This document shows, piece after piece, positions 13,247 to 26,565 of a DNA stretch of 64,000 nucleotides. Position numbers and translations under genes: made by a program. The notes beneath the pieces are model-generated. The model saw nothing but the letters and a program-made list of their open reading frames with translations, was not told the origin of the DNA and searched no databases. The stretch comes from Serendipita indica DSM 11827. Taxonomy: Eukaryota; Basidiomycota; Agaricomycetes; Sebacinales; Serendipitaceae. The stretch is from contig CAJVGD010000001.1 of NCBI GenBank assembly GCA_910890315.1, positions 2,108,001 through 2,172,000 on the forward strand, in the 5' to 3' direction. The stretch's first letter is position 1. Each line of letters starts with the position of its first letter.

Positions 13247-13677
13247 TCACTTCAAATATCCACCTACTCTCCCTACCATCTTTTTCCTCCCTGATACACC
13301 TATCCAAAGCCTTTGTCTGAGAATCTTGCCCAGAGCCGCGAACTGCGCATCATTAGATGATAGACTTGTTCATATCCGATATATCTCACCTTTAGATGTC
13401 GGTATTCATCCCGAGAGGCCGTAATGTCGGGACCGAGCACTCGCACATTAAGAATTTCGGCAAGCACCGTGGTTGGCCAGGCGCCAACGCCTCCATTCAC
13501 GGATTTAGACGACAATTACAGCCGTCTCTCGCCAATATTTTTCCGTTTCTGGACATTTAGACTTTTACTCTCTCCCCCGTTCGCACAGAAATCCACTTGG
13601 ATGTGGCTATCACAGTTGATTATACGCATAGGAAGAAACTGACATGGAGAAATAGCAATTCCGAGTGTAAGATCCAT
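13247..13677 (-). CDS. Weak gene model: small protein of unknown function
   Basis: Three exons on the minus strand keep one frame: ATG at 13677 (MDLTLGIAISPC) to CANGGE; an intron of about 78 bases (GTAAAAG to ATGGAG); then VGAWPTTVLAEILNVRVLG and DEYRHLK; a 47-base intron (GTGAGA to GCGCAG); then FAALGKILRQRLWIG to a TGA at 13247-13249. About 110 residues. The middle exon looks strongly protein-like, which is the main evidence. No family recognised; it could be a fragment of a larger gene. Confidence 0.3.
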
Positions 13678-14334
13678 GATAGCGGTCAGTGGAGTCAAAA
13701 CTCACCGAGGATGGTGTGTGGACACGTCGGCCACTGGCTACCCCTCCAACGCCAGGCCGCACGGGAACAAGCTAATCCGCACAATTCCTTGCTCACATTT
13801 CATTTCCCTGCAGTTCAGCCATCCTCACTCATGAGGTCGTGTCACCTGCGGTTCCATTCGATGAGCTTACACATCCTGTTCTGGAACAGCCTAGCCCCGG
13901 TGATATCCTGACTGCGAACGTAAAACATGGTACATATATGTCTAGATTGATCGCCTAATTACAGTGCCTGAGCCGTCTTCTTTTCTGCGTAGTGGGGGTC
14001 AGTGCCCTATCTCCCAATCGGAATCCTGACGCATCCAGTGGCCGCATCTCCAACTATGATTTCAGCCTGTTCATTTGCCAATGGAAACAACGGGGTTGGC
14101 GCCCACCGTTGTCCTCGCCAGAATGAATCAAAGGAGTCAACCAGCGCTGAGGACACATGACTGATCACAGACAACTTCTGCGCTTTTATAGTCAATTGCT
14201 GCGTGCAACGAGTTCCAAGCACTCTAAAAGAGGTGAGACCGGCCGCTTCTAGAGAGCGAGTAAAGTGAGGGGAAGCCATGTAAGCACATTCAAGCGCGTA
14301 CCCCATCTTTCGTTTCATGATTTGGTATGCATCT

Positions 14335-15085
14335 TCATACTATCCGCCGCCTCAAGAAAGTTGACAGAGTTGGCGCTCTTGGAGGTTCGCCAAGGAGCCG
14401 CAATCTGGAGGTCGACATTACCAGCCATAGGTTGGCTATCTCGGAGAATGGAACCTTCATTGACCTGCAGGTCACCTTTCTAGGCGAACCCGAGACAAGG
14501 TTTGCCCGATCATGCAAAGCACTCCGCGAGTCGCCGAAGAGCCCATTCTTGCCAAGGTACGAACAAGAATATCTCGGTTATGTGTTTGCGGAACGATATA
14601 GGCACCCCATTCCATGTGCTTGTTGGTTCCTGCCGTTTCAACCAGCCTGCACGTCCTTCGTCCTTGCCCAACAAGCCACGGATAGAGTAGAGGGTTGTAC
14701 CAGACAATTGCTGAAGCATAACGACCCGATTCACCCGTCCTCTTGCCGCCGGCGACTGGCTCCGCTCGTATTCGTCCCTATAGACGTCGTAAGGAGCCGT
14801 AGGAGATGGAAGATATCAATAGGCATCTCTTCAAATCTGTAAACCCTGTTTCATCCTAAGTTTGAGAGACGATGAAGGATTCGTGGGCAAAGAGGACGGG
14901 ACATTGACTGGAGAATCGCCTGCATCTGTTGTTATTGGACTTATCTCTAACGGCCAATGGAAGGCGCTTGATTTTGGTTTCACCGTCTCAATGCTGGGAG
15001 TGATCATAGTCAGGTCTAGAATGGCCGTTAGATGCAGTCGTGTGGGAGCATATGGAACATGTAACTCATCTATGGGAGTTCTCAC
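14335..15085 (-). pseudogene. Unresolved minus-strand coding remnant or multi-exon gene
   Basis: A stop-free stretch begins right after an acceptor-like TCTATAG (exon start 14777) and contains ASAIVWYNPLLYPWLVGQG and ETAGTNKHMEWGAYIVPQ; a GTGACC..CTCCAG intron joins it to LRLLGEPP and a TGA at 14335-14337. Upstream (14840-15085) another open frame on the same strand contains ISPITTDAGDSPVNVPSS, but I cannot join the two in phase. A competing frame over 14510-14777 is also open, so the reading is not certain. I recognise no family. Confidence 0.25.
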
Positions 15086-16664
15086 ATATAATCAAGATGA
15101 AGATCATCCCGCCGCTCCCGTATTGAATGTGAGACTCGCCGTTGTGCATCTCTGCCCTGCGCCGCCCGTTACGAGCCATATTAACCAGCAGATTTATGTC
15201 CATTATTCATAGACGAGTTATCGAAAGCGCTCGGATAAGTCCCTGGATTATCTTCCGCCTTGCTGTTTGCGACTTCTCGTTAGACAATGGCTGGTAAACT
15301 GCCATTCTGAATACGTCAGATTCAGCTATGTGTACGAACCAAGCAGCCTCGGATTGATATAACCTACTAAACATGGATCTGCGTTTGCACACTGAATAGC
15401 TGGTGGTTATCTGTCCAGATGTGAGAGGTAACCTGAAGGCGGAATCTGAAAGGAGCAAGTTAGTAGGCCATGCATTGTCGTATAATCACTCATAGGCCGA
15501 GATAACTCGAGCACACCTTCCCCGGACAGTCCGCGCTTTCTATCAGCTAGGTCTATGAACGGAAATGCATTTGTGCAGTTAGCATATTCAAGCCAAATGA
15601 AATGAGGCGGGAATACTGTTGCATTGACCGCGAGAAGATGAAAGTGACAGTCCGTCTATGGAGTGAGGAGACCGGAGCGCCTTATGTATTGGCTATGTGA
15701 GATATTTGAGTTTTCGCTTCACATAACTACTTGGAGGAGCGCTATCAGAAGGACTAGGCATTGGCCTTGCCCAGCCACGAACCGGCAATAAGCAGAGCCT
15801 CTACCGAGGTGTTGGGGCAGATGATGAAATTATTGTATCAAATGGTCCGCAGCGTGTTTGCAGACTGCACCATCACCTGTGAACGGTACATCCTTACGCG
15901 AACTGTCAGCCGGCGCTGCCCAAACCGCGAGAAATACCATATACTGCTTCGTGTAATTATATTTCATCGCCTTTTGCTCCATATGCTGAGCCAACGTCGA
16001 CTCTATGAACTCTGTCCCTCACCGGGTGCTTGTTCACGAGATTTCAAGTAATATACTCCAGCATATCTGTCAAAGTGACGTGACATATCCAGCAGTAGAC
16101 GTCGGATGGTCAATCTTCTTGCCGTTAGCGCCATGCTGGTATCACCGGAGCGGCCTCTTCTCAACGTAATGCCGTGTAAATTGTGGTGTCAGGGCAGAAT
16201 GTCAAATGGCGTCGCCAAAACACAGGATAACATTTAAGTGGTCAAGTCCGAAGCGCGCTGTAAGAAGATGGTTCGCCCGAAGACAAAATGAGCCAAGGAT
16301 GGCCATAGGATGCCCCAAGAAAGCAGTGTAATCGGATTTTAAGAGGATCGCACACCAAAAACGTGAATTGCTGGGCCGGCTGGGGACAAGATAGGACGGC
16401 GCCTAATGAGCCTTCCAGCCACAACCACCTTTGATCTGAAAAGTAGGCACAGTAGTCACTCGTCAATAAATTTAACAAACGTATTCCATGAATCGGCTGT
16501 CTGTAGCTCATGTATGGGAAGGTTGATAACTCGTAACATTGTTCAGTGTTCTGCCTCCGAATGAACCTAGACAACCACGAAGCATAGAATCTGGAGTGAA
16601 CTTCCGAAATAGCCGCCTCCGACGTGACCGTGTTCGCCTCGGACAGCCCTAGCCCCAGCCATCG
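15086..16664. other. 1.6 kb with no supported gene
   Basis: Scattered open frames (15207-15458 minus, 15761-16051 plus, 16242-16574 minus) without domains or consistent splice joins. It holds the 3' flank of the SDR gene at its right end. Confidence 0.4.
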
Positions 16665-17844
16665 CTAATTTGCTGACCCCGGATTATCAAGTAGCCAACC
16701 TCCATCGACATGTAGAACTACTCCATTCATATATCTGTTCGTGCACAGCGCATACATTGCAGACGCAATGTCGTCTTGCTCTCCCAGCTGATCGCAGTCA
16801 TGAGAGTCTGGATATCATGGAGGCGGGAACTTACCCTTTCTTTAACGCCTTTTCGCTTGTTCCATGCCTCCGGATCACCTTCGACGACGGTCATCTCGCT
16901 AGGGAAGAAACCAGGCGCGATAGAATTGACTCGGACGCCGATAGAGGGATGCTTGAAATCGGTTGCAAGCATTTTGGTGAGTGAATGAACGCCTGCTTTC
17001 GAGACCTGGCGGATAGTCAGTATGCCTTCCACATATACTGGCTGTGATGAACGCTGACGTTGTACGCATATTGACCACCTTGGCTGATTGTCGTTGTTCC
17101 AGATATGCTACCGATTGTGATGATCGAGGCCCTCTCCTTATGCGGGTTTGCTGCCAGCAGCGGCATGAATGCAACACAACTGAAGTACAGTGCGCTCAAA
17201 TTGATCCGCAAGAGCTCGTCCCAGTCCTCCATGGGCTGTTCAAACAACATCCTCGAGTATTCGGCTGGGTTCACGTCCTTGGGTTGTGTTGTGACCAGTC
17301 GCGATCGAGTCACTGCCGCGTTTGCAAGAAACCTGTTTGATTGATCAATAATTGTGTCCGATAAGAAGCAATACTTACAGGTCAATATACTTCTCCTACA
17401 AAACGTTGTCATCAATTAAATCACATAATTCCTGGTGGTTCGTCTTACTCGCTTTGAGATTTCTTCAACCGCAGTTTGAATACTTTGCTTGTCAGAGTGG
17501 TCCAAAGTCAACGGTATAATCTCCCCTGGGCCTGTGTGCTCTGATGCAATCTTGTCCAGGAGTTCGCGACGTCTGCTCGCGATATCTACAAGGGAATTAA
17601 TGCTATATATCGCAGTTTTATTCAACTTACAGACTTTGGCTCCGGATGCAGCGAGGCTTTTCGCCATTTGTAAACCCAATCCGGACCCACATCCCGATCC
17701 TCTGTATCGATAAGAGTAGAATGCGTACATTCGTATCATATCAGAGTGTTTATCATGCATTCGAAGTTCTCTGATCGCTTACACTACAACCCATCCGGAG
17801 ACATCCGTAAGCTGAGCCGCAGTCTTAAAGTTCCCGGAGCTCAT
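16665..17844 (-). CDS. Short-chain dehydrogenase/reductase (classical SDR)
   Basis: NAD(P)-dependent oxidoreductase, substrate unknown. Exons in order: MSSGNFKTAAQLTDVSGWVVV (start 17844), an intron with donor GTAAGC, then the nucleotide-binding turn SGCGSGLG, followed by KSLAASGAKV. Then LANAAVTRSR (the NAG-like Asn), INLSALYF, the catalytic Ser in ITIGSISG, and QYAYNVSKAG holding the Tyr-x3-Lys pair, whose Lys codon lies after an intron. The last exon reads HVDGGWLLDNPGSAN and ends at TAG 16665-16667, the usual SDR C-terminus. The first glycine motif begins with Ser where most SDRs have Thr. The catalytic Asn, Ser, Tyr and Lys are all present, so it is probably active. Six or more short exons. 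Confidence 0.85.
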
Positions 17845-17986
17845 GGTAAAGATTTGGATGAAAAATCAAGAGTTGGATATGGTACAAGTACGACGCGCGG
17901 GTTCAAGATGGCTTGAGGCAAAGTCTGGTTTGCGGCTCCACTTGATCCCGTCCCTTTCTCTCGAGTTTCGGTAATAAAAACTAAGA

Positions 17987-18553
17987 ATGCGTGCCAGGCT
18001 TCTTGACGAGGAGGGAGGGTTAACCCCGCAGGTACGATCCCTCAAATTGGATGGTCAAGTGTTCATTTTCGTTTTCGTTAGTTGGAAGGTGACTGAGATA
18101 AGTGGAAATCACGAATATTTCTCATCCCTTTCGGCTAGCATGCTTAGGTCATATTTTCGCGAAATATTGCATACCGCCTCCGAGAAGCACCAGCTCGGGG
18201 ACGCTACTCGTGCCTCCCAAGGATGCCGTATGGACAGAAGAAGCACTGGATAAGTGGGCTATTGATACAAATGGACAGCCATTGGCTGCAGACGCGAAGG
18301 AGGATATTGCGGACAATTTACTCGTCGACGAGCAAGGAAATCTTCTGTGAGGCAGCCATCTAATCTAGATGCCCTTCTCATGACTTGGCAGATTCGAAGG
18401 GCTTTTGCAGCTCTACGCTCTTCAAACCGTACGTGGATATGAGAAGCCCTTGATAGCAACGGATTGACAAAGCGACAGTCAAACGATGAGGAGGAAACAT
18501 GGAAGGACCTCGGGAAACATGGATTTGATCGGCGGCTACAATTACAGCAGTAA
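17987..18553 (+). CDS. Small protein resembling the EF-hand-associated region of Miro
   Basis: Three 3' exons are clear: VPPKDAVWTEEALDKWAID..DEQGNLL, an intron 18347-18396 (GTGAGG to TTGGCAG), FEGLLQLYALQT, a second intron 18430-18479 (GTACGT to GCGACAG), and SNDEEETWKDLGKHGFD, ending at TAA 18551-18553. The pattern (F/L)EGxLxLxxL..ETxWxxLxxxGxD is that of the EF-hand-associated domain of mitochondrial Rho GTPases, but no GTPase is present, so this is a stand-alone version. No canonical DxDxDG calcium loop is seen in the resolved part. The 5' end is not settled: an ATG at 17987 opens MRARLLDEEGGLTPQ, but the join to the next exon needs a weak donor. Confidence 0.55.
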
Positions 18554-21500
18554 ATGCGCGACTACCCAACAGTCGGCTGCCTGATCTGTCGTCGACCATC
18601 TCTGTCCACCCCACCTCTCTCTTCTGCTCTCCGTCGTACCTCGCAACCAATTTTCTCAACGCCAAGGAAGTCACGCTGGATAGATTCTAGTTGTTCCAAA
18701 TGAAATAGGGGACCGATATCCGTCGTCAACAAATCATAGGCTCTTGAAACCTGTATCCGTTCAGCATCAGCACAAATGGCGAACTAAGGGAACGCTAACC
18801 TTGTTTGATATCACGTCTCCCCGTTTGAGGCTTTTGATCTGATCTAGTATGGTAATGAACGATGGCTGCAGTGCAAGACTGCTCCGCAAGTGTCGCAGAA
18901 GTTGCAGAATATCGATGACTGACTGCCAAATGATAATGATTGGTGCCTAAAAGGAGGTAAATTATCAAAGAAAACCTATTTCAAAGTGGTCCTGCTCACC
19001 TGGAACTCCTCCAACTCGGCAACGCGAATGGAGAAGACAATGATTTGCTCCATAGGGGGCCATAGTTCGTTCCAGACAGCCTTTTCGCATCCATCGCGGT
19101 CTCTAGAGTGGCCCAGTACTGAACTAAGCGCTTGCTTATTGCAGATCTGCTGTATAAGCAAAAGCCAGAGCTTAAGTGCGATCACTGCGTTGTGGATTTC
19201 GATGGATGCCGTATCAGTCGTGATGTTATGAGGCGGCATAATCAGCCTCTGGGTCGCTGCCGTATACGCTCCGGAAAATCGTCCAAGTGAGTTCCATAGA
19301 TGGAGGGCACACTCATCCCACTCTGTTATGAGCACAGAGAGGAGAAGGAAATTCCACACTCGGAGTGGCAGCGTGGACTGTATTGACATTGAGCTTGTCC
19401 ATCTTCGTTGGAGAGAACACCCACCTCCTTGTCGGACATGACTGCGAGCATCCTGTGATCGTTGTTGATAGCTTGCATGATGACCTTTGCCACCGCAAGA
19501 TTAGCATTGAAGTCCGCATCTGTATAGACTCCGTCTGGGAGACGATCTGATATATAAGAAAGACCTTCCAAGAGCTAGTGATGATTCCTTCGGATGTAAA
19601 GACGTTTTCTTTCATAGCCATGCTTGAGCTAATGATCTGGGTGGCCTATTAGAAGAGTTTTCAGGGATGATCAGAATATACTTCGAGGAAAGCGGCAAAT
19701 GTCGCCGGCGGTGATTTGATACGGTTCCTGAAGACGTTATCTACGATGTCTACGAAGGCCCCTGGAATGTGGTTTGCCATGGTCTGATTACCAGGTATCT
19801 TGCTGAGACGTCGATAAGATGTAATAGAGATCTGAAGAAGTTGCAAGATGACATCGCGTTCGATGTCAAAGCGGGTCGCAGCGACCCGCAAATATCGCTC
19901 CACTTGTGCAAGTAGCTCCTGTTAATCGTTAATGCGTACTTCCTGGGATGAAGGTCCTCACCTTGCTTTGAATTTTGTGATGCTGAGCCACCAGATTGCA
20001 GAACCCGAAGCAAAGAGTTCGCATCAAAGCTCGTTGGTCGCCATTCGGATAGGAACGTTGACAAAGTTGCAACTACGAACCCAATATCTGTGCGAATGGT
20101 GATGAGGATGCATTGAATGAACAATGAAACAGCTTACAAGAAATTATTGATTCAGAGTAGCCGGTGTGATGAAGGGTTTCAACATAAACAGCCAGATTCT
20201 TCATTGGAAGGTTGGTTTCTTCGGCAGTCCGTCTTTCTAGTACCATAGAAAGAATCTCTCGGACAACCCCATCACGAACATTATCTCCCGATTGATTGAC
20301 ATTGGAGTCCGGATACATCCTTGAACGCTCGCGTAAGACTTGTCCAAGAACGGAGAAAAATTCGGGCGAGCACGGTGACTAGATTCTGGGTCAGTGACTG
20401 CGGGACTTGACGTCACTCTACCTTAAACAGCACCCAATAGATTCGCTGAGCAGAGAATCTGACCCGCGTTAGCTTGATTCTTCCAATGAAAGTTGCTTCC
20501 ATACTGCGTGAGCATGTCGTCAAAAAACTGACGACCCCTGACTGCGAGCATATGGTCTGATGTGACACCGTGCTCAACGATAACTGCGGTAGTGACCGAT
20601 ATGTACTCGCTGTATGAATATTCAGCGACAGAAACTGCGGTGAGGATCTTCTACCGGAATATGGATGCAGCCCGTTTGTCCCCTTGAAGCTGCTTGATCG
20701 CAGCTTGACCAACAGAGAAGATCATCTGCTTGATATCAAAGCTGAGATCAGGTTTGACTAGTAGTTGCATAACCGAGTAAACTGCGCGGAACAAAAACGA
20801 AGTCCAGCTACTGAGGAAGGGACTTGTAAAATCATGCTGTTGACGTAAGTCTTGAGTAGGTATCAATATCAGTCCCTCACCTTCGTAAGAACAATGACGA
20901 GCGACGTCATTAAAGAGCGTGCCACCATGTAAGGCGCTTTGAGAAAGTCGATCTGTAGCGCCGTCTTGACCAGGACGTCCACAAATATCGCGCCGAGGGT
21001 GGTTTGAACCGTAGTTTCGTCCCCTTTATCCGTCATACACGCAGGGGGTAGTTCGCACGAGTGCGATGTGTCCAGAACACGCATCATACCGTGAAAGCAG
21101 CTCTGTACAACCGGGTCGTAGACAAGGCCGACGAGTCCTTCGAAATCCACACGAGATATAGCACGAGTTCTGACCATAGTACACCGATCGAAGCCAATGA
21201 GCTTAACCAGTGCGAATTTAACGCGGAGTAGTGACTGCAGGTCCGCAATAATGCCATCAGATACCATTTGAAGTGCAAGACTGATCATCGCAGCCTGGGG
21301 AATCTCAGCAGGCGCTTGCCTCACAACAACTACTCGTACCCGGAAAGTGACAGCTTCTTGGTCTTCAATACCCTTATCGGTTTGGGGTGTCTCCAGGGTC
21401 TAGAGTCGTGAGTTTAGATCAGCGACTCCAACGAGAGAGGCTACGTACGTTCTGTTTTGGATGGACTTCGCCCTCGTCCTCGAGACATTGAACGAGAGCA

Positions 21501-24500
21501 GACCATGAGATGACTAAGGCGAGTGAGCGATTGTAAGACCAATAAAAATGGTGGGCTAACGACGCCATGACGGAAGTAGAGGGTGAAGGCGAGTGAGGAA
21601 GCTAACGAGGTCCATCCTTTCCTTCATCGTTCCCTGAGCAAGATACTCTTCAAAGCACAGAGATATAGTATCCATATGGCTTGGAAGCAGCGTTTTCATC
21701 AGCGTGTCACAGGCCAACCGCACCTCAATCTAGATATTGTGAGCAGATCATCAAGAGGCTACAGTAGGCTCACGCGATCGTCCTTCCACATTCGCGAGAA
21801 GAAACAGGTGATGACAGGCACCAAGCTCAAGCGCCATTGACGACCAGGTATATCCAAGCCAGGTGTGTTCACATCGATAATCATTCTGAAGAGACGTGTA
21901 ATGGTCTCGAACCTGATGACCCATTCGATGAGATGAACCTTACGATGTGCTGAGTACTCACCGTTGCTCCCAAGGTGAAGTGTCCTTCAGAAGATCGTCC
22001 AAGAGATTTATAAATGGCTGAGGATCAACGACCAATAGTCGAAGAATGAACGTGATGCGTAAATTACTGAGATCCGGTATCTGAGTCTGCGAATAGAAAT
22101 GCCAGACACTGGAAACATAGGTCAGCACTCATCAATGATTATCCTTGATTACCATTTGAATAAAGTATGACCGTTGATCAGCACGAATTGGTCCACTTCA
22201 TTGGCTGCCAAAAGATTGGGTTCTGATATCAAAGCATTGAGGAATTTGGCGACAATGAGACATGTTTCGGGTGTGCCCTCCATTGCTGCGAAGCAAAGAA
22301 GCTCAAGCATATCCATGTCTATGGCAAGTGGGTTCGTTGAAATAGGATTGGTTGTAATGTTGGATCGCCGTCTACGTCGCTTTAGCATGTTTCCCAGACA
22401 CTCGAAAAGCCATACCTAGGAGGCAGCGAAATCATTTGTGACTCGTCGAGTAACTTTAAGCTTCGTATGGTGTCCCGTCTACACCCATACAACAGCAGGC
22501 ATGATGTCAAGCTGTGCCGAAGGAAATTGTGCCTAAGCAATTCGATGAGCGAAGTTTCCAAAAGACAAGGATGACAGACATTATTTCCATATGCTGCTTG
22601 AGGACTATGCCGTTTCTGAGATTGGTGGATTGTCGACTAAATACTGCATAAATCATGTCGAGTAAGTCCGAGCGGCCCATAGACTTGACCCAAACGGAAT
22701 ACAGGAGCGCCTCCATGAGGATCGAGTGAGTGAGAAATGGGGCATGGAAATCTCTGGCAAATGCAGCGAGCTGCATCAGGGTATTGTTTGGGATTTCCAC
22801 ACCAGACCTAGCTAGAACGAGCACCCATTGGAGACAACGCTCTAGGCCAGCGGTGTCGTCGGATGCTGCATCGACAATTACTCTCCAAGGATCCATCATG
22901 TACCGTGCTACGTCTTCATCCATTCCGTCGTCGGCAATGGACCTCCGATATGACAAGTCCTCACTACTAAACAAGCGAGGCAAGTATTTGAAAACGACAG
23001 GCTATGTAAGATTAGCAAAATGGCTACACAGTTCAACCAACTTACTGTGGCAAAGCGACTCAATCGAGACATGGTATCGAGCCAATTGACAAATAAATCG
23101 TCGAATGTTGTCCACACGATGCCTGTTTGACACAATTTAACGATTAGTTTGAGAGTTTCGTCCGCAACCTTGATCTCTTGCTAGAGACTGTGTGATCAAT
23201 TGCCCACTTTTAAGGTAAGTAGCGTCTTACTGAACAGAGTTCTCCGTCTGAGTGATCGTGCTCTGGAAGCTGTGAGATGCCAGACGTCGACGAGTCCGCG
23301 AGTTGTAAACACTGCTGATAAAGGCATTGGGCGTAGAGTTGACGTTGGAGATCGTGGACTTGAAGAAGCCATGGCATGGCGTAACGTAACAAGAGGGCGC
23401 GTCGTGTTGACGTGTACTCAATCGCTCCACTTCCTGATGAACCCGACTTGGATGGGATTGGCTCCGGCCATGGAAGACGTTGTCCCTCTGAGCGAACCCC
23501 TGGTAGTTGCTCTCTTAGTGAACCAAAATCTCTTATCACGAGAAGCAGGCGATTTTCCTTCAGAGACGTCAGTACACCATATACAGGAAAGGATTCCTTA
23601 CCTCGCTGAGGACCCACGATAGGACCATGTTCGTAAGCCGCGCGAGTGCATAGTCGGTCATCATACCAGTTGGCCAACATCTACGTGTAAGAAGTGAAAG
23701 TCCAAATTCATTGATAGAGACGTCGAGATCTTCCAGACAGGCTTGAATTGAAGCGAATAATGCCTCGACAGAGGTTGAAGCATCAATCGCCAGTGTGCTA
23801 GGAAAGGAGTAGATCTCTGAGGGATGAAGATCATCTCTTGTAAAAATGTCGAGTGGTGTGGAGTCCAAGCGATATATGAGCCCCAACCGAGTCATATGTG
23901 ATAAGAGGAAACGAGCAGTCGTATCGGAGTGGATATTAATGTCATATCCTAGAGCATCACGGATATGAGCCAATGAAACAAATTCGAAGGGATGTTCGAG
24001 CTCGCTCGGTGGATTCTCTTCGGCCGTGTCCACTCGGAGGAGTCGATTGTCTCCACTACCTTGGGATTGAGGCAACTTTACGGACGACGCGGCCATGAGA
24101 AGTAGAGGTACATCGTGCAATAGCGAGATATCAGAGTCCAATTGACCACAATTTTCGATATATTCGAGAGTGCTGTTCGACCTGGCTAGTCGGGATCCCG
24201 ATAGCTGTGCTCCGTATAGGGCCACATAGTAATGGAGTTCGAATTCGTCTACTTTCCCCCGATTTGAAGGAGCGTATGCGGTAGGGTGTTCTATGACAAT
24301 CGTCCCAGCAGCGATTCCTGCATTGAGCAGTTCCAACTCCATCCAGAAGATTCCATAGGCGGTCGAAACATCTTCATAAGAGCGATCAAAGAGTTCCATC
24401 TCCGACCACATCAGTGAGTCGTAGTGCTCAACCCACGATCGCTTAAGAGCATCGTGAGCGATGGTGACGTGTTTCTGTGAAAAGGGTATGGTTCGGCAGC

Positions 24501-26466
24501 TGGGGAAGTTGCGAGCGTTCTGGATGCATCGCCCATGAGCAAAGTGGAGACAGGAGGAGCAGCGCAGCCCTTGACTGTAGCATCCCCATAAAGGTCGCCT
24601 GCAGATGAAGCAGAGGACCAACGAGAGGAGATGAACAGGCCGAAATTGGTGGCGATCCTGACAGAACTCCTCTAATGGCACATCAAGGCGTTTTGGCGAG
24701 CACTGAGAGTACCTAATGATGGCGTATTTCTGGCTCTTATCCTCCTTTGATATGTACTTCAGCTTGTCTACACCACCATTGTGATCGTAGCAGCTTCGAG
24801 CATGCACCGTTGTATTGCAACACGGGCACATCAGCCCTAGTCCAACAATGGATTTATTGCACACGATGCAAATAGCCGCGTGCCCTGCTTGTGGACGCGC
24901 TGCTTGTCTATTTGAAGTGATAGGGGCTTTGAACCTCCAAAGGAGGAACTCATGGAGTTCTGATAGGCCAGTTGTTGGCTGGACCACCGGCACAAATGTC
25001 GATATTTGAGACTCATAGCTGAGTACGGATAGAGGGCGAGAGAAAATTGTGTGGCCGAACGCTTTTGGCCAGAATGTAGCCAGCGCCTCCACAGCGATGA
25101 GGCGACTACTCGACGGCGCAAACGCTATGACATCAACGATGTCGGCGTATGCGTCTTTCTTCAGCCGAATTATTGTCCTGAGGATGGAATGAAATCGATG
25201 AAGAGTCGTCAGATCTCTTGAGTTGAGACGGATGGCCTCGAAAAGAGCAGCAAAAAGTGGGGACACCAGAGCTGCGAGGTTGTAGCTCTGCAAAGCTTGC
25301 CTTGGGGCAGACCATGCTATGCCAGAGACTTTGCTCCGATTCGAGCTCCAAGGCTGGAAGGGAAGGTCTCTATCCGCCAGAGAGTCTTCTAGCACTCTCT
25401 CCACTTGAATCTCAGGAACCTGTCCACTTCTCGATTGTTGTGCAAGGGGTTCTGAAAGGATTGTCAGTACAAGATAATCTCAACCGTTAAGCAGGTACTG
25501 ACCAGCTTCTTCGCTCCCTTGAGACCTTCTGGATATTTCATACATATAAAGCATATGATTCATCAGATCCTCTTCGAAAAAGCGCATGATCCTCTCATGC
25601 ATTCGAGGTGAGAATGTGGAGAAGGCTGGTAAGATAGCAAATCCCAGCTTGGAAAGAACCTCTGGATTGTTTCTATGTAGTCTTGCTATCACTGAGGCGA
25701 CCTCTAGAACGACACCCTGCAGAGCATTTGGAGGGCACTTGGGTCGATAGCGCGTCACTTGATAGCGGCAGTCTTCGCGGACAACGTCCCCAAGAGTGAC
25801 GATGAGTTCATCGAGGAGACTTGCTGGAGTCACGCTCTCCTCGTCTTCGTAGGATGAATGAACACGGCCTTTCCTGTTGGGTGATGGCGATCGAGTGACC
25901 AAGGGATTTGTTTGTAAATGAGACTCTGATTGTCTATCTGAAGACATTAGTTGCAAAGGAATCAATAGATATACCACCCACGTTGAACCAAAAAGCTTGT
26001 CGCCACTGAGTATGAGACTGTCTCGAACAGACGTCAAATGGTTAAACGTCTCCTCCGTAGAATACTTCTGGTTGAGAGCAACTTCGTCTTCATCATCGTC
26101 GTGATCCGTGTCCTGTTTCCATTCGGCTCCTGCATTCGCAAGTCGGACGGCCCCTCTCACAGCATTGGCCGTAGCGTGTAGATCAGGAGTTGGATGAGAT
26201 CCAGTGACCAATGCCGTCGGTTCAAAGGCGGAAGGTGGGTAGGGGCGGTTCTTGAGGCGCTGAATCGCAACTTTGAGTAGCTTGACAAGTTCAAGGCGCA
26301 GCTTTTCTGTAGCCGCTGGGTTGCGGGATGTACCTGGTGCATTTTTCGATGCGACAGTAGATATGGGCTCCTGATAAAGCACGGGAGGGTCATTGTCTAG
26401 GTGCTGCCGGGTTTCATATCGCTCGTCCGAGGTATAGTATGTTGTATCATATTCTTGTCGCTGCAT
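18542..26466 (-). CDS. Very large alpha-helical-repeat protein with a C1-type zinc domain
   Basis: Over 2000 residues in many exons; start ATG at 26466 (MQRQEYDTTYYTS). The first exon is helical after an acidic, disordered start. The second long exon (about 25450-23570) holds two Cys-rich blocks: CIVCNKSIVGLG..CPCCNTTVHARSC, and a C1-like pattern H-x12-C-x2-C-x13-C-x2-C-x4-H-x2-C-x9-C beginning at DRHQFRPVH. The rest, to about 18.6 kb, is helical and HEAT-like with many short introns. The last exons read APIIIIWQSVIDILQLLRHL, KSLKRGDVISNK and SRAYDLLTTDIGPLF; the final intron and stop (proposed TAA 18542-18544) are uncertain. The overall plan resembles UNC80/UNC79-class giant proteins, which is only a guess; phorbol-ester-type domain protein is the safe name. 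Starts 100 bases from the divergent RRM gene. Confidence 0.65.
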
Positions 26467-26565
26467 AGAGACGGCAGAAATCTTGGGCCGATGTCTACCT
26501 GAAATATGGGCCAGCCGTGGTGGAGATCAAGTCGGATTGAATTTTGGACCTAACCGCTACGAGCC

